In this document: positions 37,001 through 45,346 of the stretch, one piece after another
Layout: each line of letters starts with the position of its first letter
Position numbering within the stretch: the stretch's first letter is position 1
From: Bacteroidetes bacterium GWA2_32_17
Lineage (GTDB): Bacteria; Bacteroidota; Bacteroidia; Bacteroidales; GWA2-32-17
Direction: 5' to 3'
Assembly: GCA_001769035.1 (NCBI GenBank)
Contig: MENF01000149.1
Span: forward strand, 1-57,778
Length of the DNA stretch: 57,778 nucleotides
Program-made: the position numbers and the translations under genes
The notes under the pieces: model-generated
What the model was told of the DNA's origin: nothing
The model's database searches: none
What the model saw: the letters and a program-made list of their open reading frames with translations, nothing else

Positions 37001-37562
37001 CGGGTTGTATAGGTATATTGTTATCAGTTATTGCAGCAAGAATATTTAAGTCATTGCTTAATTTTCCGGATAATTGTAAATTTAAGTTTGAGTTTACTAC
37101 AACATCCTGATTATTACCAAACGAAACGCCACGCGAAATACTTCCACGTTTTATAAGTTCGTCGGTGCCAAAGTTCTCAAATTTATTTGTTTCGTAAACC
37201 CTATATATAAATGGAATCGTATTACTTCCATTTGTGATAATTTTTTGTTGAGGATTTTTGTGGAAAACGGTTTTTTTAAAATCAATAGGAAATGTTCTGT
37301 ATGTTATTGTAATATCATGCAAATTGTAATTTTGTTTAAAAATAATTTCAGATTTTGCAAAATTTATTGAAAATAAACTATCTGATAATTTATCTCCGTT
37401 GCCTAAATAAATACTCACAGATTCGGGAACAATTGCAAGACTATCAATTTTTAATGTGTCGCCAATATTTTTAACTTCAATTTTGTGAAATGTAGAAAGT
37501 AATTGAGCTGAACTTATGCCCGAAAAAAATAAGGAAATTAGTATAAGAAATAAGATTTTCAA
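34098..37562 (-). CDS. Very large outer-membrane beta-barrel protein, SprA-like in part
   Basis: 1154 aa. A signal peptide (FLILISLFFSGISSAQ) is followed by a short N-terminal domain, a motif region (GSISRGVSFGNNQDVVVN, GNTQQIQDFDKVFI, LGDFELTKHTG) and a long alternating-strand region ending in a terminal strand (VQIRAYF). The motif region is reminiscent of the N-terminal part of SprA, the type IX translocon barrel, but the protein is about half SprA's length. It is a conserved Bacteroidota outer-membrane protein; a link to T9SS or polysaccharide export is only a suggestion. It lies alone, reading away from hflX. Confidence 0.65.
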   Translation of the reverse strand: MKILFLILISLFFSGISSAQLLSTFHKIEVKNIGDTLKIDSLAIVPESVSIYLGNGDKLSDSLFSINFAKSEIIFKQNYNLHDITITYRTFPIDFKKTVFHKNPQQKIITNGSNTIPFIYRVYETNKFENFGTDELIKRGSISRGVSFGNNQDVVVNSNLNLQLSGKLSNDLNILAAITDNNIPIQPEGNTQQIQDFDKVFISIYNETLKLTLGDFELTKHTGNYMLMNRKAQGIIVTNIFKLGKKKNNVLKTTLSGSVSKGKYFRMTFNGTEGTQGPYRLKGAFNEPYIIIIAGSERVYIDGKQLERGQDFDYVIDYNTAELSFTAKQAITKDKRIIVEYEYSDKNYARFMLFSGNEWQFGKNKFWLNVFSEQDSKNQTLQQSLTESEKGILSNAGDNSSLAVVPYVTLDTVFRNDAIFYKMLDTLVNSTIYDSIFEYSTNPDSAIYRLGFSYLGQGKGNYVQINSSANGRVFKWIAPINGTLQGDYEPVRQLIAPRRKNVLTTGGDIALSSKLNFKYELGISGNDQNTFSSKDDNDNIGYAFKTVVERKFLLGDTTKNKLHISTHFQNVNKKFDPVERYRSSEFERDWNLTVSNSRQDELMAGLNFAFIRKNSSSLNYGINYMNRENNFTGIKNDLIGSAKFKGFKVDAKGSFLQSNDTTKNTNFLRHRISLRKDYKSVFAGIAEEQEINLWKYSKSDTLYSNSYKYDQFEAFAGLSDSSANPISFNYKNRKDYLPNSKSFNYALNSQDFNLSASLTKNSKNSLNTTLTYRTLNIIDSTLTNTVRENNFTGRLEHSIKIYKSLLTINTIYETGSGLEVKKEFSYLEVPTGQGVYTWTDYNSNGTKELDEFEVAMFQDQATYIRVFTPTNEYEKVFNSKITQVAYLKPETVWGNKKGIKKFVSRFSEQLAYNIDNKHKSQNILDRISPFSNNVPDSLSLAQNKNIRNTFSFNRTNPKYGIDYLYQNTQGNLLLLNGNDVRNFIQHSVQFRINISQNISTTSSISDGNKSFTSEYFSNKNYKLHLNTGELSFSIQPSTSFRFTTNGKYTNKVNTSGNETAKLTNAGFEIRYNVVEKDNLSFKADYIHILYKGETSSPVGYEMLEGLLAGNNATWLVLYQRNLSNSLQISISYNGRISQDSKAVHIGTVQIRAYF

Positions 37563-37575
37563 ATAATGTTTTTTT

Positions 37576-37583
37576 CAAAGATA
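37576..37583 (-). promoter_or_regulatory. Candidate -7 box (TATCTTTG)
   Basis: On the minus strand TATCTTTG fits TAnnTTTG, 13 nt upstream of the start of the 1154-aa gene. The short distance and the lack of a clear -33 box make it weak. Confidence 0.28.
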
Positions 37584-37694
37584 GAAAACGCTAAACAAAA
37601 TTAACGAAAAAGATTAACGGAAATTTTATTTGGATTTAAGTTTATTTAATAAATAGGGTTAAAAGAAGTAATGAGCAATCTTAAAATTTCAATT

Positions 37695-37757
37695 CTTCCT
37701 GGAATTTGAAACTCGAAACTTGAAACTCGAAACTTGAAACTCGAAACTCGAAACTTA
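37695..37757. repeat. GAAACTCGAAACTTG simple repeat
   Basis: Several near-perfect units of GAAACTCGAAACTT in tandem between two minus-strand genes. Similar low-complexity tracts (AATTTGGAATTTGG, CCAAATACCAAATT) occur at 27650-27690 and 57571-57708. Confidence 0.7.
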
Positions 37758-37774
37758 AGTTTTTAGAGGTTTTC

Positions 37775-38356
37775 TTAATTTTTCAATTTGTTAACTGTTA
37801 CGTATTTTCCATAACCCATAAATTTATTGCCGGCTGAATCAATGCCAATGTAATACCATAATCCATTGCGGTTTACAAGCGAGTCATTTCTTATAGAATA
37901 GTTTGAAGGGTCAATGTATTCTTCACCTTTATTTATTTTTCCACTTTTACAAAAATCGAAAGTTATTATCCCGTTTCCCTTTTTACAGTACCATTTGTCA
38001 AAATCTTCAGTAGTAAAAGGTTTTTTTGTATAATTTCCTAATTTCCATTCATCATTTTTAAAGTTATATGCACCAAATTCAATTATTCGTAAATTGTTAT
38101 ATAAAGCTTTAATAATTGTAGTATGTCGCCAAATGTATTTGCTTTCTGGTTTGTTGTTTAGTTCAGCATAAATAGTGTCGGGTTCATTAATTACAGATAT
38201 TCCTATTGGCAAATTTTTAATTAAATCAGGAATATTTTCAGAATTAATAATTGTTGAATTTGAGTCTTTCAACTCAATATTTTTATTGTTTTGTTCGTTA
38301 CATCCAACGATTAAAGCAATAATCAGAATAAATAGTTTGTATATTTTCATTTTCAA
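37775..38356 (-). CDS. Lipoprotein of unknown function
   Basis: 193 aa. The lipobox signal ends IALIVGC (Cys19 from the first Met; MKIYK two codons on is an alternative start). The mature part is acidic/lysine-rich with no recognised domain (EPDTIYAELNNKPESKYIW, YKIGNYTKKPFTTEDFDKWY-like). A monocistronic unit; its start is 64 nt from the divergent 38421 gene. Confidence 0.62.
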   Translation of the reverse strand: MKMKIYKLFILIIALIVGCNEQNNKNIELKDSNSTIINSENIPDLIKNLPIGISVINEPDTIYAELNNKPESKYIWRHTTIIKALYNNLRIIEFGAYNFKNDEWKLGNYTKKPFTTEDFDKWYCKKGNGIITFDFCKSGKINKGEEYIDPSNYSIRNDSLVNRNGLWYYIGIDSAGNKFMGYGKYVTVNKLKN

Positions 38357-38420
38357 AATTACAAATAATAATTAACAAATCAAAATTACAAATATTTTAA
38401 TTAAATATTAACTTTGAGCC

Positions 38421-39188
38421 ATGAAATTATTTATTGTTTCGTTAATAATTGTTATTTTAATTAGTGGGATATCAAACTATGCTGTATCGCAGCGAAGTAT
38501 TGATTCTGCTATTACAGTTCCTTTATTTACATCCTCATTTATGACACAATTTCCCGGTGGCGATATGGCAAAACGCTATGGTACAAATACTAATATTGGC
38601 GGCTCGTTTATGTTAAAACTAAAAAGCAATTTTATTTTCGAACTTAATGCAAATTATATTTTTGGAAGCAAGTTAAGGGGCGATGCAACTCATTTATTTG
38701 ATAGTATTGAAACTTCCGATGGAGAGATAATTAACGAATATGGTGAGTTTGCAAAATTAAGAACTTTTGAACGTGGTTTTTTTGTAGGTGCAAGGTTAGG
38801 CAAAGTTTTTCCCTTATGCAAAAGAAATCCAAACAGCGGAATACTTTTTATGCTCGGTGGTGGATTGTTACAGCACAAAATTCGTATTGAAAATGATGGT
38901 AATAATGTTCCTCAAATTAAAGGAGATTATAAAAAGGGGTACGATAAAATGTCGTACGGTTTTAGCTCAACCGAATTTATTGGCTATATGTTTTTTAGTA
39001 AAAGTCAATTGCTTAATTTTTATGCAGGACTTGAATTTTATCAAGGATTTACAAAAAGCGGACGTAGTTACGATTACTCTTTAATGAAAAAAGATACACA
39101 AAGCAGACTCGATTTTCTTACTTCAATAAAAGTTGGTTGGGTAATTCCAATTTACCGCAGAATGCCCGATGAATATTATTATTACTAA
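38421..39188 (+). CDS. Conserved outer-membrane-type protein upstream of waaA
   Basis: 255 aa. A signal peptide (LIIVILISGISNYAVSQ) precedes a barrel-like pattern (FELNANYIFGSKLRG, GFFVGARLGKVFPL, GILFMLGGGLLQHKI, FYAGLEFYQGF, IKVGWVIPIYRR). No domain is named with confidence. The TAA stop codon at 39186 is the first half of the TAATTA target duplication of a MITE. TAACTTTG at 38409 resembles a -7 box but lies only 4 nt from the ATG, which would mean a leaderless transcript. Confidence 0.68.
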   Translation: MKLFIVSLIIVILISGISNYAVSQRSIDSAITVPLFTSSFMTQFPGGDMAKRYGTNTNIGGSFMLKLKSNFIFELNANYIFGSKLRGDATHLFDSIETSDGEIINEYGEFAKLRTFERGFFVGARLGKVFPLCKRNPNSGILFMLGGGLLQHKIRIENDGNNVPQIKGDYKKGYDKMSYGFSSTEFIGYMFFSKSQLLNFYAGLEFYQGFTKSGRSYDYSLMKKDTQSRLDFLTSIKVGWVIPIYRRMPDEYYYY

Positions 39189-39191
39189 TTA

Positions 39192-39334
39192 GAGTCTGTC
39201 TGTAATGTCCGATTTTTTCGTTATGCTCGTTTTGAAAACAGTCATTTACATAAGTAAACTCCTTGATTTTCAAAACTTCGCAAGCCTCAAACTCGAGCAT
39301 TACAATTCAGACTCTTGACTTTACGGACAGGCAC
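39192..39334 (-). mobile_element. GTGTCTGTC-family MITE, copy 8
   Basis: 143 bp, main type inverted. It is flanked by the direct repeat TAATTA (39186-39191 and 39335-39340). Its left target duplication includes the stop codon of the upstream gene. Confidence 0.85.
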
Positions 39335-39385
39335 TAATTATTGTATTTCTATAATATCGCTCAAATAAAAAAAATAAATACATTT

Positions 39386-39502
39386 GCCACGAATTTACTC
39401 ATATTTATGTTTATTTTTAAAGGTATTCGTGAGAGTTCTGCGTTAAGTTCACGAATTAAAACTAATTTTTTTGTGTAAATTCGTGCAATTAGTGGCTATT
39501 TT
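39386..39502. repeat. GCCACGAATT/AATTAGTGGC-ended intergenic repeat, copy 2
   Basis: It begins GCCACGAATTTAC and ends AATTCGTGCAATTAGTGGCTA, like the ends at 25549-25737, with a different interior. It fills the gap just before waaA. Confidence 0.45.
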
Positions 39503-39527
39503 TTAACTTTATGGACAAAATCTAATT

Positions 39528-40760
39528 ATGCAGTTTGTTTATAATATTTTAATCAGAGTATATTATTTGCTCATTGTTTGTGCGTCGCCATATAATTTAA
39601 AAGCAAAAGTATGGCTTGAGGGAAGAAAAAACTTAATTGAAAAATTAAAAATTGCTATTGGTAAAAATTCAAACATTATTTGGTTTCATTGTGCTTCGTT
39701 AGGCGAGTTTGAACAAGGACGACCTGTTATTGAAGATTACCGCAAAATTGAGCCAAATCATAAAATTTTACTTACATTTTTTTCGCCTTCGGGATATGAT
39801 ATTCGAAAAAATTATAACGGTGCCGACTGGGTTTTTTATTTACCATTAGACACAAATAAAAATGTGAAACAATTTTTGAACATTGTTAAGCCCCAAAAGG
39901 TTGTGTTTATAAAATATGAGTTCTGGTACAATTTTTTAAATCAACTTCACAAAAACAACGTGCCTGTTTATTTAATTTCTGCAATTTTTCGCAAAGAACA
40001 AATGTTTTTTAAATGGTATGGAAGCTGGTATCGAAAAATACTTAAAACTTTTACACATATTTTTGTGCAAAACGAAGAATCTGAAATTTTGCTTAAATCA
40101 ATTAATGTGAACAATGTTACAATTGCCGGTGATACACGATTTGACAGAGTTTACGAAATTGCAACAAATTGTAAAAATATTTCTGAAGTTCAGGAGTTTT
40201 CAGATGGATATAGAATTATTGTAATTGGCTCGGCATGGCAACAAGATGAAGATGTGTTAATTCCATTTATTAACAAAGCACCTCAAAATATTAAATTTAT
40301 TATTGCACCTCACGAAATTAAGGAATCGGGTTTAGGTAGGTTAGAAAAAAATATTACAATTCCAATTGTTAGATTTTCGCAAGCAAAACAAAGTAACTTA
40401 AAAATTGCAAAAGTTCTTGTTATTGACAATGTTGGCATGCTTTCGTCGCTTTATAAATATGGAAATATCGCATACATAGGAGGTGGATTTGGCAAAGGAA
40501 TTCATAATATTTTAGAAGCTGCAGTTTTTGGTTTACCTGTTGTTTTTGGTGCGAATTATAAAAAATTTTCGGAAGCTGTGAACTTAATTTCCGAAAAAGG
40601 AGCATTTTGCATTAATAACGCTAAAGAACTTGAACAACAATTTGATACGTTGTTAGAAAACGAAACTTTTTATAATAATGCTTCAAATATTGCCAAAACA
40701 TTTGTTGAAAATAGGGTAGGGGCAACTGAAAAAATTCTGGAAAAGATTGCTGGAAATTAG
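39528..40760 (+). CDS. waaA: 3-deoxy-D-manno-octulosonic acid transferase
   Basis: 410 aa. An N-terminal membrane anchor is followed by WFHCASLGEFEQGRPVIE (family motif near the acceptor site), the central VFIKYEFWYNFLNQL, FVQNEES and AGDTRFDRV, and a C-terminal nucleotide-binding segment GGGFGKGIHNILEAAVFGLP. It transfers Kdo from CMP-Kdo to lipid A precursor at the inner membrane. With kdsB it shows the organism makes a Kdo-containing LPS. Confidence 0.95.
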   Translation: MQFVYNILIRVYYLLIVCASPYNLKAKVWLEGRKNLIEKLKIAIGKNSNIIWFHCASLGEFEQGRPVIEDYRKIEPNHKILLTFFSPSGYDIRKNYNGADWVFYLPLDTNKNVKQFLNIVKPQKVVFIKYEFWYNFLNQLHKNNVPVYLISAIFRKEQMFFKWYGSWYRKILKTFTHIFVQNEESEILLKSINVNNVTIAGDTRFDRVYEIATNCKNISEVQEFSDGYRIIVIGSAWQQDEDVLIPFINKAPQNIKFIIAPHEIKESGLGRLEKNITIPIVRFSQAKQSNLKIAKVLVIDNVGMLSSLYKYGNIAYIGGGFGKGIHNILEAAVFGLPVVFGANYKKFSEAVNLISEKGAFCINNAKELEQQFDTLLENETFYNNASNIAKTFVENRVGATEKILEKIAGN

Positions 40761-40821
40761 ACAACGATGTACGAAGATTAGCAATGACAAAAAAATAGAC
40801 GCTGATTTACCCCGTTAAATA

Positions 40822-40963
40822 GTGTCTGTCTATAATGTCCGATTTTTTCGTTATGCTTGTTTTGAAAACAGTCATTTACTATAGTAAATTCCTTGGTTTT
40901 CAAAACTTCGCATGCCTCAAACTCGAACATTATAGTTCAGACACTGACTTTATGGATAGACAC
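40822..40963 (-). mobile_element. GTGTCTGTC-family MITE, copy 9
   Basis: 142 bp, main type inverted, flanked by the direct repeat TAAATA (40816-40821 and 40964-40969). It marks the left edge of the accessory island. Confidence 0.85.
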
Positions 40964-40969
40964 TAAATA

Positions 40970-41476
40970 GCACATCACGAATTGTAATATATTTTGAAAT
41001 GTTTATTTAACGGGGTGAATACCCATGTGAGTACAAAAAGTTTACAAAAAATGAAATCGCCTTTTGATGATTTGTGAAATTATTTATGTATTTTTACCTA
41101 AAATAATAAATGGTTAAAACTGTACATGTCCGACCAACAGGTTGTGTATTAAAACGGTTTTTCCGATGTTATAAACGAGTTAGCGCCAAGTGTAGGAAAC
41201 AGACAACGACATAGAAAAATTGAAAAGTAAACCATTGTGAAAGGACAGAAAAACGAAATATTGACAAGACAGGAAAGCCGACACTCAAGCCGACCCGATG
41301 TTTTTTATTTTTTGCCCAACGCACATTTTTTAAAAACAATTTTATCCAGCCGCACAAATTGCACATTTGCTTTTGTCCCGACACACAAAGCCAACGCTTC
41401 GGCAAAATCAAAAGAACCATTTTTTGCCACCGCTCAGAAATAAAAAGGTATATTTGAATTTTTAATAATTAGTGCA
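40970..41476. other. Left border of the defence island, non-coding
   Basis: About 500 bp without a convincing gene. The part 41150-41440 is richer in G/C than the surroundings, with GCCCAACGCACATTT and CGCACAAATTGCACATTTGC tracts. An open frame at 41237-41443 gives an unlikely protein (many Ser, Thr, His, Lys) and looks like transferred intergenic sequence. No attachment site, tRNA or integrase was found. Confidence 0.4.
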
Positions 41477-44272
41477 TTGAAAAACGAAAAACTGACACGA
41501 AAAGAAATCATTGACCAGCGACTGAAAAAAGCCGGATGGAATGTTGCTGACCGAACTCAGGTAATTGAAGAATTTGATATTATTATTGATTCTAATCTTG
41601 TGCAGGAAGCTCCAACTCCTTATGCCGGTCATCAATTCAGCGACTATGTTTTACTTGGAAAAGACGGAAAACCTTTTGCAGTTGTGGAAGCTAAGAAAAC
41701 TTCTGTTGATGCTGCCGTTGGACGAGAACAAGCTAAGCAATATTGCTACAACATTCAGACGACTCAAGGCGGTGAACTCCCCTTTTGTTTTTACACCAAC
41801 GGACACGACATTTATTTTTGGGACTTAGATAACTACCCACCAAAAAAAGTTCACGGGTTTCCAACCCGTGATGACTTGGAACGTTACCAATACATTCGTA
41901 AGGCACGGAAAAGTTTAGCAGGTGAACTCATCAATACAAAAATTGCAGGACGGGATTATCAAATCCGTTCCATTCGTGCTGTGATGGAAGCCGTTGAAAA
42001 ACGTAAAAGAAAATTTTTATTGGTAATGGCAACCGGAACGGGTAAAACACGTGTGTGCATTGCATTAGTGGATGCACTCATGAGAGCAGGTTGGGCAGAA
42101 AGAGTTTTATTTCTTGTTGATAGAATTGCTTTGCAAAATCAAACACTTGATGCTTTTAAAGAGTATTTGCCAAACGAACCAAGATTTCCCAAACCTTATG
42201 AAAAAGAAATTGCAACCGACAAACGAATTTATGTTTCAACATACCCAAGTATGTTAAACATCATTCGTGATGAAGTAAAAACTTTATCGCCTCACTTCTT
42301 TGATTTGGTTGTAGTGGACGAAAGCCACAGAAGCATTTACAACACCTACCAGGAAATTTTAGACTATTTCAATACAATCACTTTGGGTTTGACAGCAACG
42401 CCAACTGATGTAATTGACCACAACACTTTTCAGTTATTTGAAACCGAAGATGGAGTACCAACTTTTGCATATTCGTATGATGAAGCGGTGAACCATATTC
42501 CACCTTACCTGTGCAACTTCCAGGTAATGAAAATTAAAACAAAATTTCAAGCCGAAGGAATCAGTAAACGGACAATTTCCTTGGAAGACCAACAGCATTT
42601 GATTATAGAAGGTAAAGAAATTGAAGAAATAAATTACGAAGGAACAGAGATTGAAAAAAAAGTAATCAATCGGGGAACAAACGCTTTGATAGTTCGGGAG
42701 TTTATGGAGGAATCTATCAAAGATGCAAATGGAGTTTTGCCCGGCAAAACAATTTTCTTTTGCATGACAATAGCACATGCAAGACGAATGGAAGAAATTT
42801 TTGATTCGCTTTATCCCGAATACAAAGGCGAATTGGCAAAGGTGATTGTAAGCGAAGACCCTCGTGTGTATGGCAAAGGCGGGTTGCTTGACCAATTCAC
42901 CAACAACGATATGCCTCGTGTTGCTTTGAGTGTGGACATGCTTGATACAGGCATAGACATAAGAGAAATTACAAATCTTGTTTTTGCAAAACCTGTTTAC
43001 AGCTACACAAAGTTTTGGCAGATGATAGGCAGAGGAACTCGTTTGCTTGAATCTGAAAAAATAAAACCTTGGTGTACACAAAAAGATTCGTTCCTCATTC
43101 TTGACTGTTGGGACAACTTTGAATATTTCAAACTCAATCCAAGAGGTAAAGAATTGAAACCACAAATTCCTTTGCCTGTTCGCCTGTTTGGTGTTCGCCT
43201 TGATAAAATTGAAGAAGCACAAACACAAAGTGAAACAGAAATTGCAGAAAAGGAAATTCAAAAACTGAAAATACAAATTACAACGCTTCCACAAAACTCA
43301 GTAGTGATAATGGAAGCCAAACATGAGTTGCAACGGTTAGAAGATGAAAACTTTTGGAACAATCTCTCACAAGACAAGATTGAATTTTTAGAAGGAGTTG
43401 TTAAACCATTGTTCAGAACCGTTGCCGATGCTGACTTTAAAGCGATGCGTTTTGAAAAAGATATTGTTGAAGTTTCGCTTGCACATTTAGCAGATGAAAA
43501 AGAAAAATTTGAAACACTGAAAGAAAGTATCATTGAAGAATTAGGCGAACTTCCTTTAAGTGTGAACATAGTTGCAAGAGAAGAACAACTCATTTGCCAA
43601 GCACAGACAAATAATTTTTGGGCAACAATCACTGAAGAAAAATTTGACGAACTGATTCAGAAACTTTCACCATTGATGAAATTTCGTGAAGCGGTAATTC
43701 CTTTAGCCCCTGTAAAATTTAATTTCAAAGACCTTGTAAGCGAAAAGGAATTTATAGAGTTTGGACCCGAACACCAGGCATTAAGTGTTGCAAAATATCG
43801 TGAGTTGGTAGAGCAAAAAGTAAATGAATTGGTTTTGGCAAATCCGATTTTACAAAAACTAAAAGAAGGACACGAAATAAGTGAAACAGAAGCCGAACAG
43901 TTAGCAGAAGAACTTCACAATGAACATCCACACATTACGATTGATTTATTGAGGAGAGTTTACAACCATCGCAAAGCGGTGTTTGTGCAATTCATTAAAC
44001 ATATTTTAGGAATTGAAATTTTACAATCATTTCCTGAAACAGTTTCAAAAGCATTTGATGATTTTATTGCCAAGCATACTTATCTTACAAGCCGACAGTT
44101 GCAGTTTTTAGATTTGCTTCGTAAATTCATAATTGAGAACGAAGTACTGACAAGAAAAAATTTAATTGAATCTCCGTTCACTTTGCTACATCCTGAAGGC
44201 ATCAGAGGAGTTTTCAATCCAAAAGAGATTGATGAAATATTAAAGTTTACAGAAAAATTAACAGCAGCATAA
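41477..44272 (+). CDS. hsdR: Type I restriction enzyme R subunit
   Basis: 931 aa, likely starting at TTG 41477 because no in-frame ATG is available before the nuclease domain. The N-terminal PD-(D/E)xK nuclease (Asp56, Glu71, Lys73 in FSDYVLL...VVEAKKT) is followed by a superfamily-2 helicase/translocase: Walker A ATGTGKT (185-191), DESH (281-284), LTATPTD, and motif VI-like QMIGRGTRL. The C-terminal region binds the methylase. It cuts unmethylated DNA after translocation. It is the first gene of hsdR-rhuM-hsdM-hsdS; the next start is 2 nt after its stop. Confidence 0.94.
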   Translation: MKNEKLTRKEIIDQRLKKAGWNVADRTQVIEEFDIIIDSNLVQEAPTPYAGHQFSDYVLLGKDGKPFAVVEAKKTSVDAAVGREQAKQYCYNIQTTQGGELPFCFYTNGHDIYFWDLDNYPPKKVHGFPTRDDLERYQYIRKARKSLAGELINTKIAGRDYQIRSIRAVMEAVEKRKRKFLLVMATGTGKTRVCIALVDALMRAGWAERVLFLVDRIALQNQTLDAFKEYLPNEPRFPKPYEKEIATDKRIYVSTYPSMLNIIRDEVKTLSPHFFDLVVVDESHRSIYNTYQEILDYFNTITLGLTATPTDVIDHNTFQLFETEDGVPTFAYSYDEAVNHIPPYLCNFQVMKIKTKFQAEGISKRTISLEDQQHLIIEGKEIEEINYEGTEIEKKVINRGTNALIVREFMEESIKDANGVLPGKTIFFCMTIAHARRMEEIFDSLYPEYKGELAKVIVSEDPRVYGKGGLLDQFTNNDMPRVALSVDMLDTGIDIREITNLVFAKPVYSYTKFWQMIGRGTRLLESEKIKPWCTQKDSFLILDCWDNFEYFKLNPRGKELKPQIPLPVRLFGVRLDKIEEAQTQSETEIAEKEIQKLKIQITTLPQNSVVIMEAKHELQRLEDENFWNNLSQDKIEFLEGVVKPLFRTVADADFKAMRFEKDIVEVSLAHLADEKEKFETLKESIIEELGELPLSVNIVAREEQLICQAQTNNFWATITEEKFDELIQKLSPLMKFREAVIPLAPVKFNFKDLVSEKEFIEFGPEHQALSVAKYRELVEQKVNELVLANPILQKLKEGHEISETEAEQLAEELHNEHPHITIDLLRRVYNHRKAVFVQFIKHILGIEILQSFPETVSKAFDDFIAKHTYLTSRQLQFLDLLRKFIIENEVLTRKNLIESPFTLLHPEGIRGVFNPKEIDEILKFTEKLTAA

Positions 44273-44273
44273 A

Positions 44274-45281
44274 ATGGCAAAAAAGAATTCACCCGATAAA
44301 AGCGATATTATTTTTTATAAAGCACCTAAAGGCAATGTAAATATTGAAGTAGTCTATAACAACGAAACCTTTTGGTTATCACAAAAACGATTGGCAGAAT
44401 TGTTTGGAGTTGAAGTGCCTGCTATAAATAAACACCTGAAAAACATTTTTGAAAGTGGAGAGTTACAGGAAAGTTCAGTTATTTCCAAAATGGAAACAAC
44501 TGCCTCTGACGGTAAAAATTATCTTACCTCTTTTTATAACCTTGATGCTATAATAGCAGTTGGTTATCGTGTTAATTCATATCAGGCAACCCAGTTTAGA
44601 ATTTGGGCAACAATAACCCTTCGTGAATTTATTATTAAAGGATTTGTTCTGGATGATGAACGGCTAAAGCAAGGAAAATATTTCGGCAAAGATTATTTTG
44701 ATGAACTGCTTGAACGAATTCGGGAGATAAGAGCAAGCGAAAGGCGTTTCTACCAAAAAATAACCGATATTTATGCACTCTCTTCCAATTACGATAAAAA
44801 TGCACCGGTAACAAAGGATTTTTTTGCTTCTGTTCAAAACAAATTACATTGGGCAATTACAGGAAAAACAGCAGCAGAAATAATTTATACTTCTGCCGAT
44901 GCAAAAAAAATCTTCATGGGTTTAACTAATTGGAAGCAGGCACCTGAAGGGAAAATTTTGAAAACCGACATTAACATTGCTAAAAATTATCTTAACGAAA
45001 ATCACATAAAGGAATTAAACCGAATTGTTTCTGCTTATCTGGATTTAGCAGAGAACAATGCAGAACGTCAAATACTGATGAAGATGGAAGACTGGACTAA
45101 ATTCCTGCATCAGTTTTTAGAATTGTCAAAGTACCCGATACTGAAAGATAAAGGCAAAGTAACTGCATTGGAAGCCAAATTAAAAGCGGAAAAAGAATTT
45201 GAGGTTTTTAGAAAAACTCAAGACCAAAATTATATATCCGATTTTGATAAAGAAATAAAACGAATTGAAGGAAAAAAATAA
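44274..45281 (+). CDS. RhuM family protein (type I RM-associated)
   Basis: 335 aa. The N-terminal ~120 residues have the RhuM/Bro-like winged-helix DNA-binding signature (FWLSQKRLAELFGVEVPAIN, YRVNSYQATQFRIWA). The C-terminal half is helical and holds a Fic/Doc-unrelated conserved region (AADAKKIFMGLTNWKQAPEG-like). RhuM genes often sit between type I restriction genes or in toxin-like islands; function is not established. It has a 2-nt gap after hsdR and 65 nt before hsdM. Confidence 0.85.
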   Translation: MAKKNSPDKSDIIFYKAPKGNVNIEVVYNNETFWLSQKRLAELFGVEVPAINKHLKNIFESGELQESSVISKMETTASDGKNYLTSFYNLDAIIAVGYRVNSYQATQFRIWATITLREFIIKGFVLDDERLKQGKYFGKDYFDELLERIREIRASERRFYQKITDIYALSSNYDKNAPVTKDFFASVQNKLHWAITGKTAAEIIYTSADAKKIFMGLTNWKQAPEGKILKTDINIAKNYLNENHIKELNRIVSAYLDLAENNAERQILMKMEDWTKFLHQFLELSKYPILKDKGKVTALEAKLKAEKEFEVFRKTQDQNYISDFDKEIKRIEGKK

Positions 45282-45346
45282 TAACAAAATGCCTTTTATT
45301 ATTTTCCTGATGCCGGGAAAATGGCAAAGTCAAATAAAATAATTAA

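Noticed and set aside
38409-38416. TAACTTTG as promoter of the 255-aa gene
   Set aside because: It lies only 4 nt from the ATG, so it is not listed as a feature.
41237-41443. A 68-codon open frame before hsdR
   Set aside because: Composition is not protein-like, it has no start signal, and it lies in a border repeat region.
42434-43294. A 286-codon open frame on the minus strand opposite hsdR
   Set aside because: It is the antisense shadow of the helicase domain; the Cys/Phe-rich translation matches no protein pattern.
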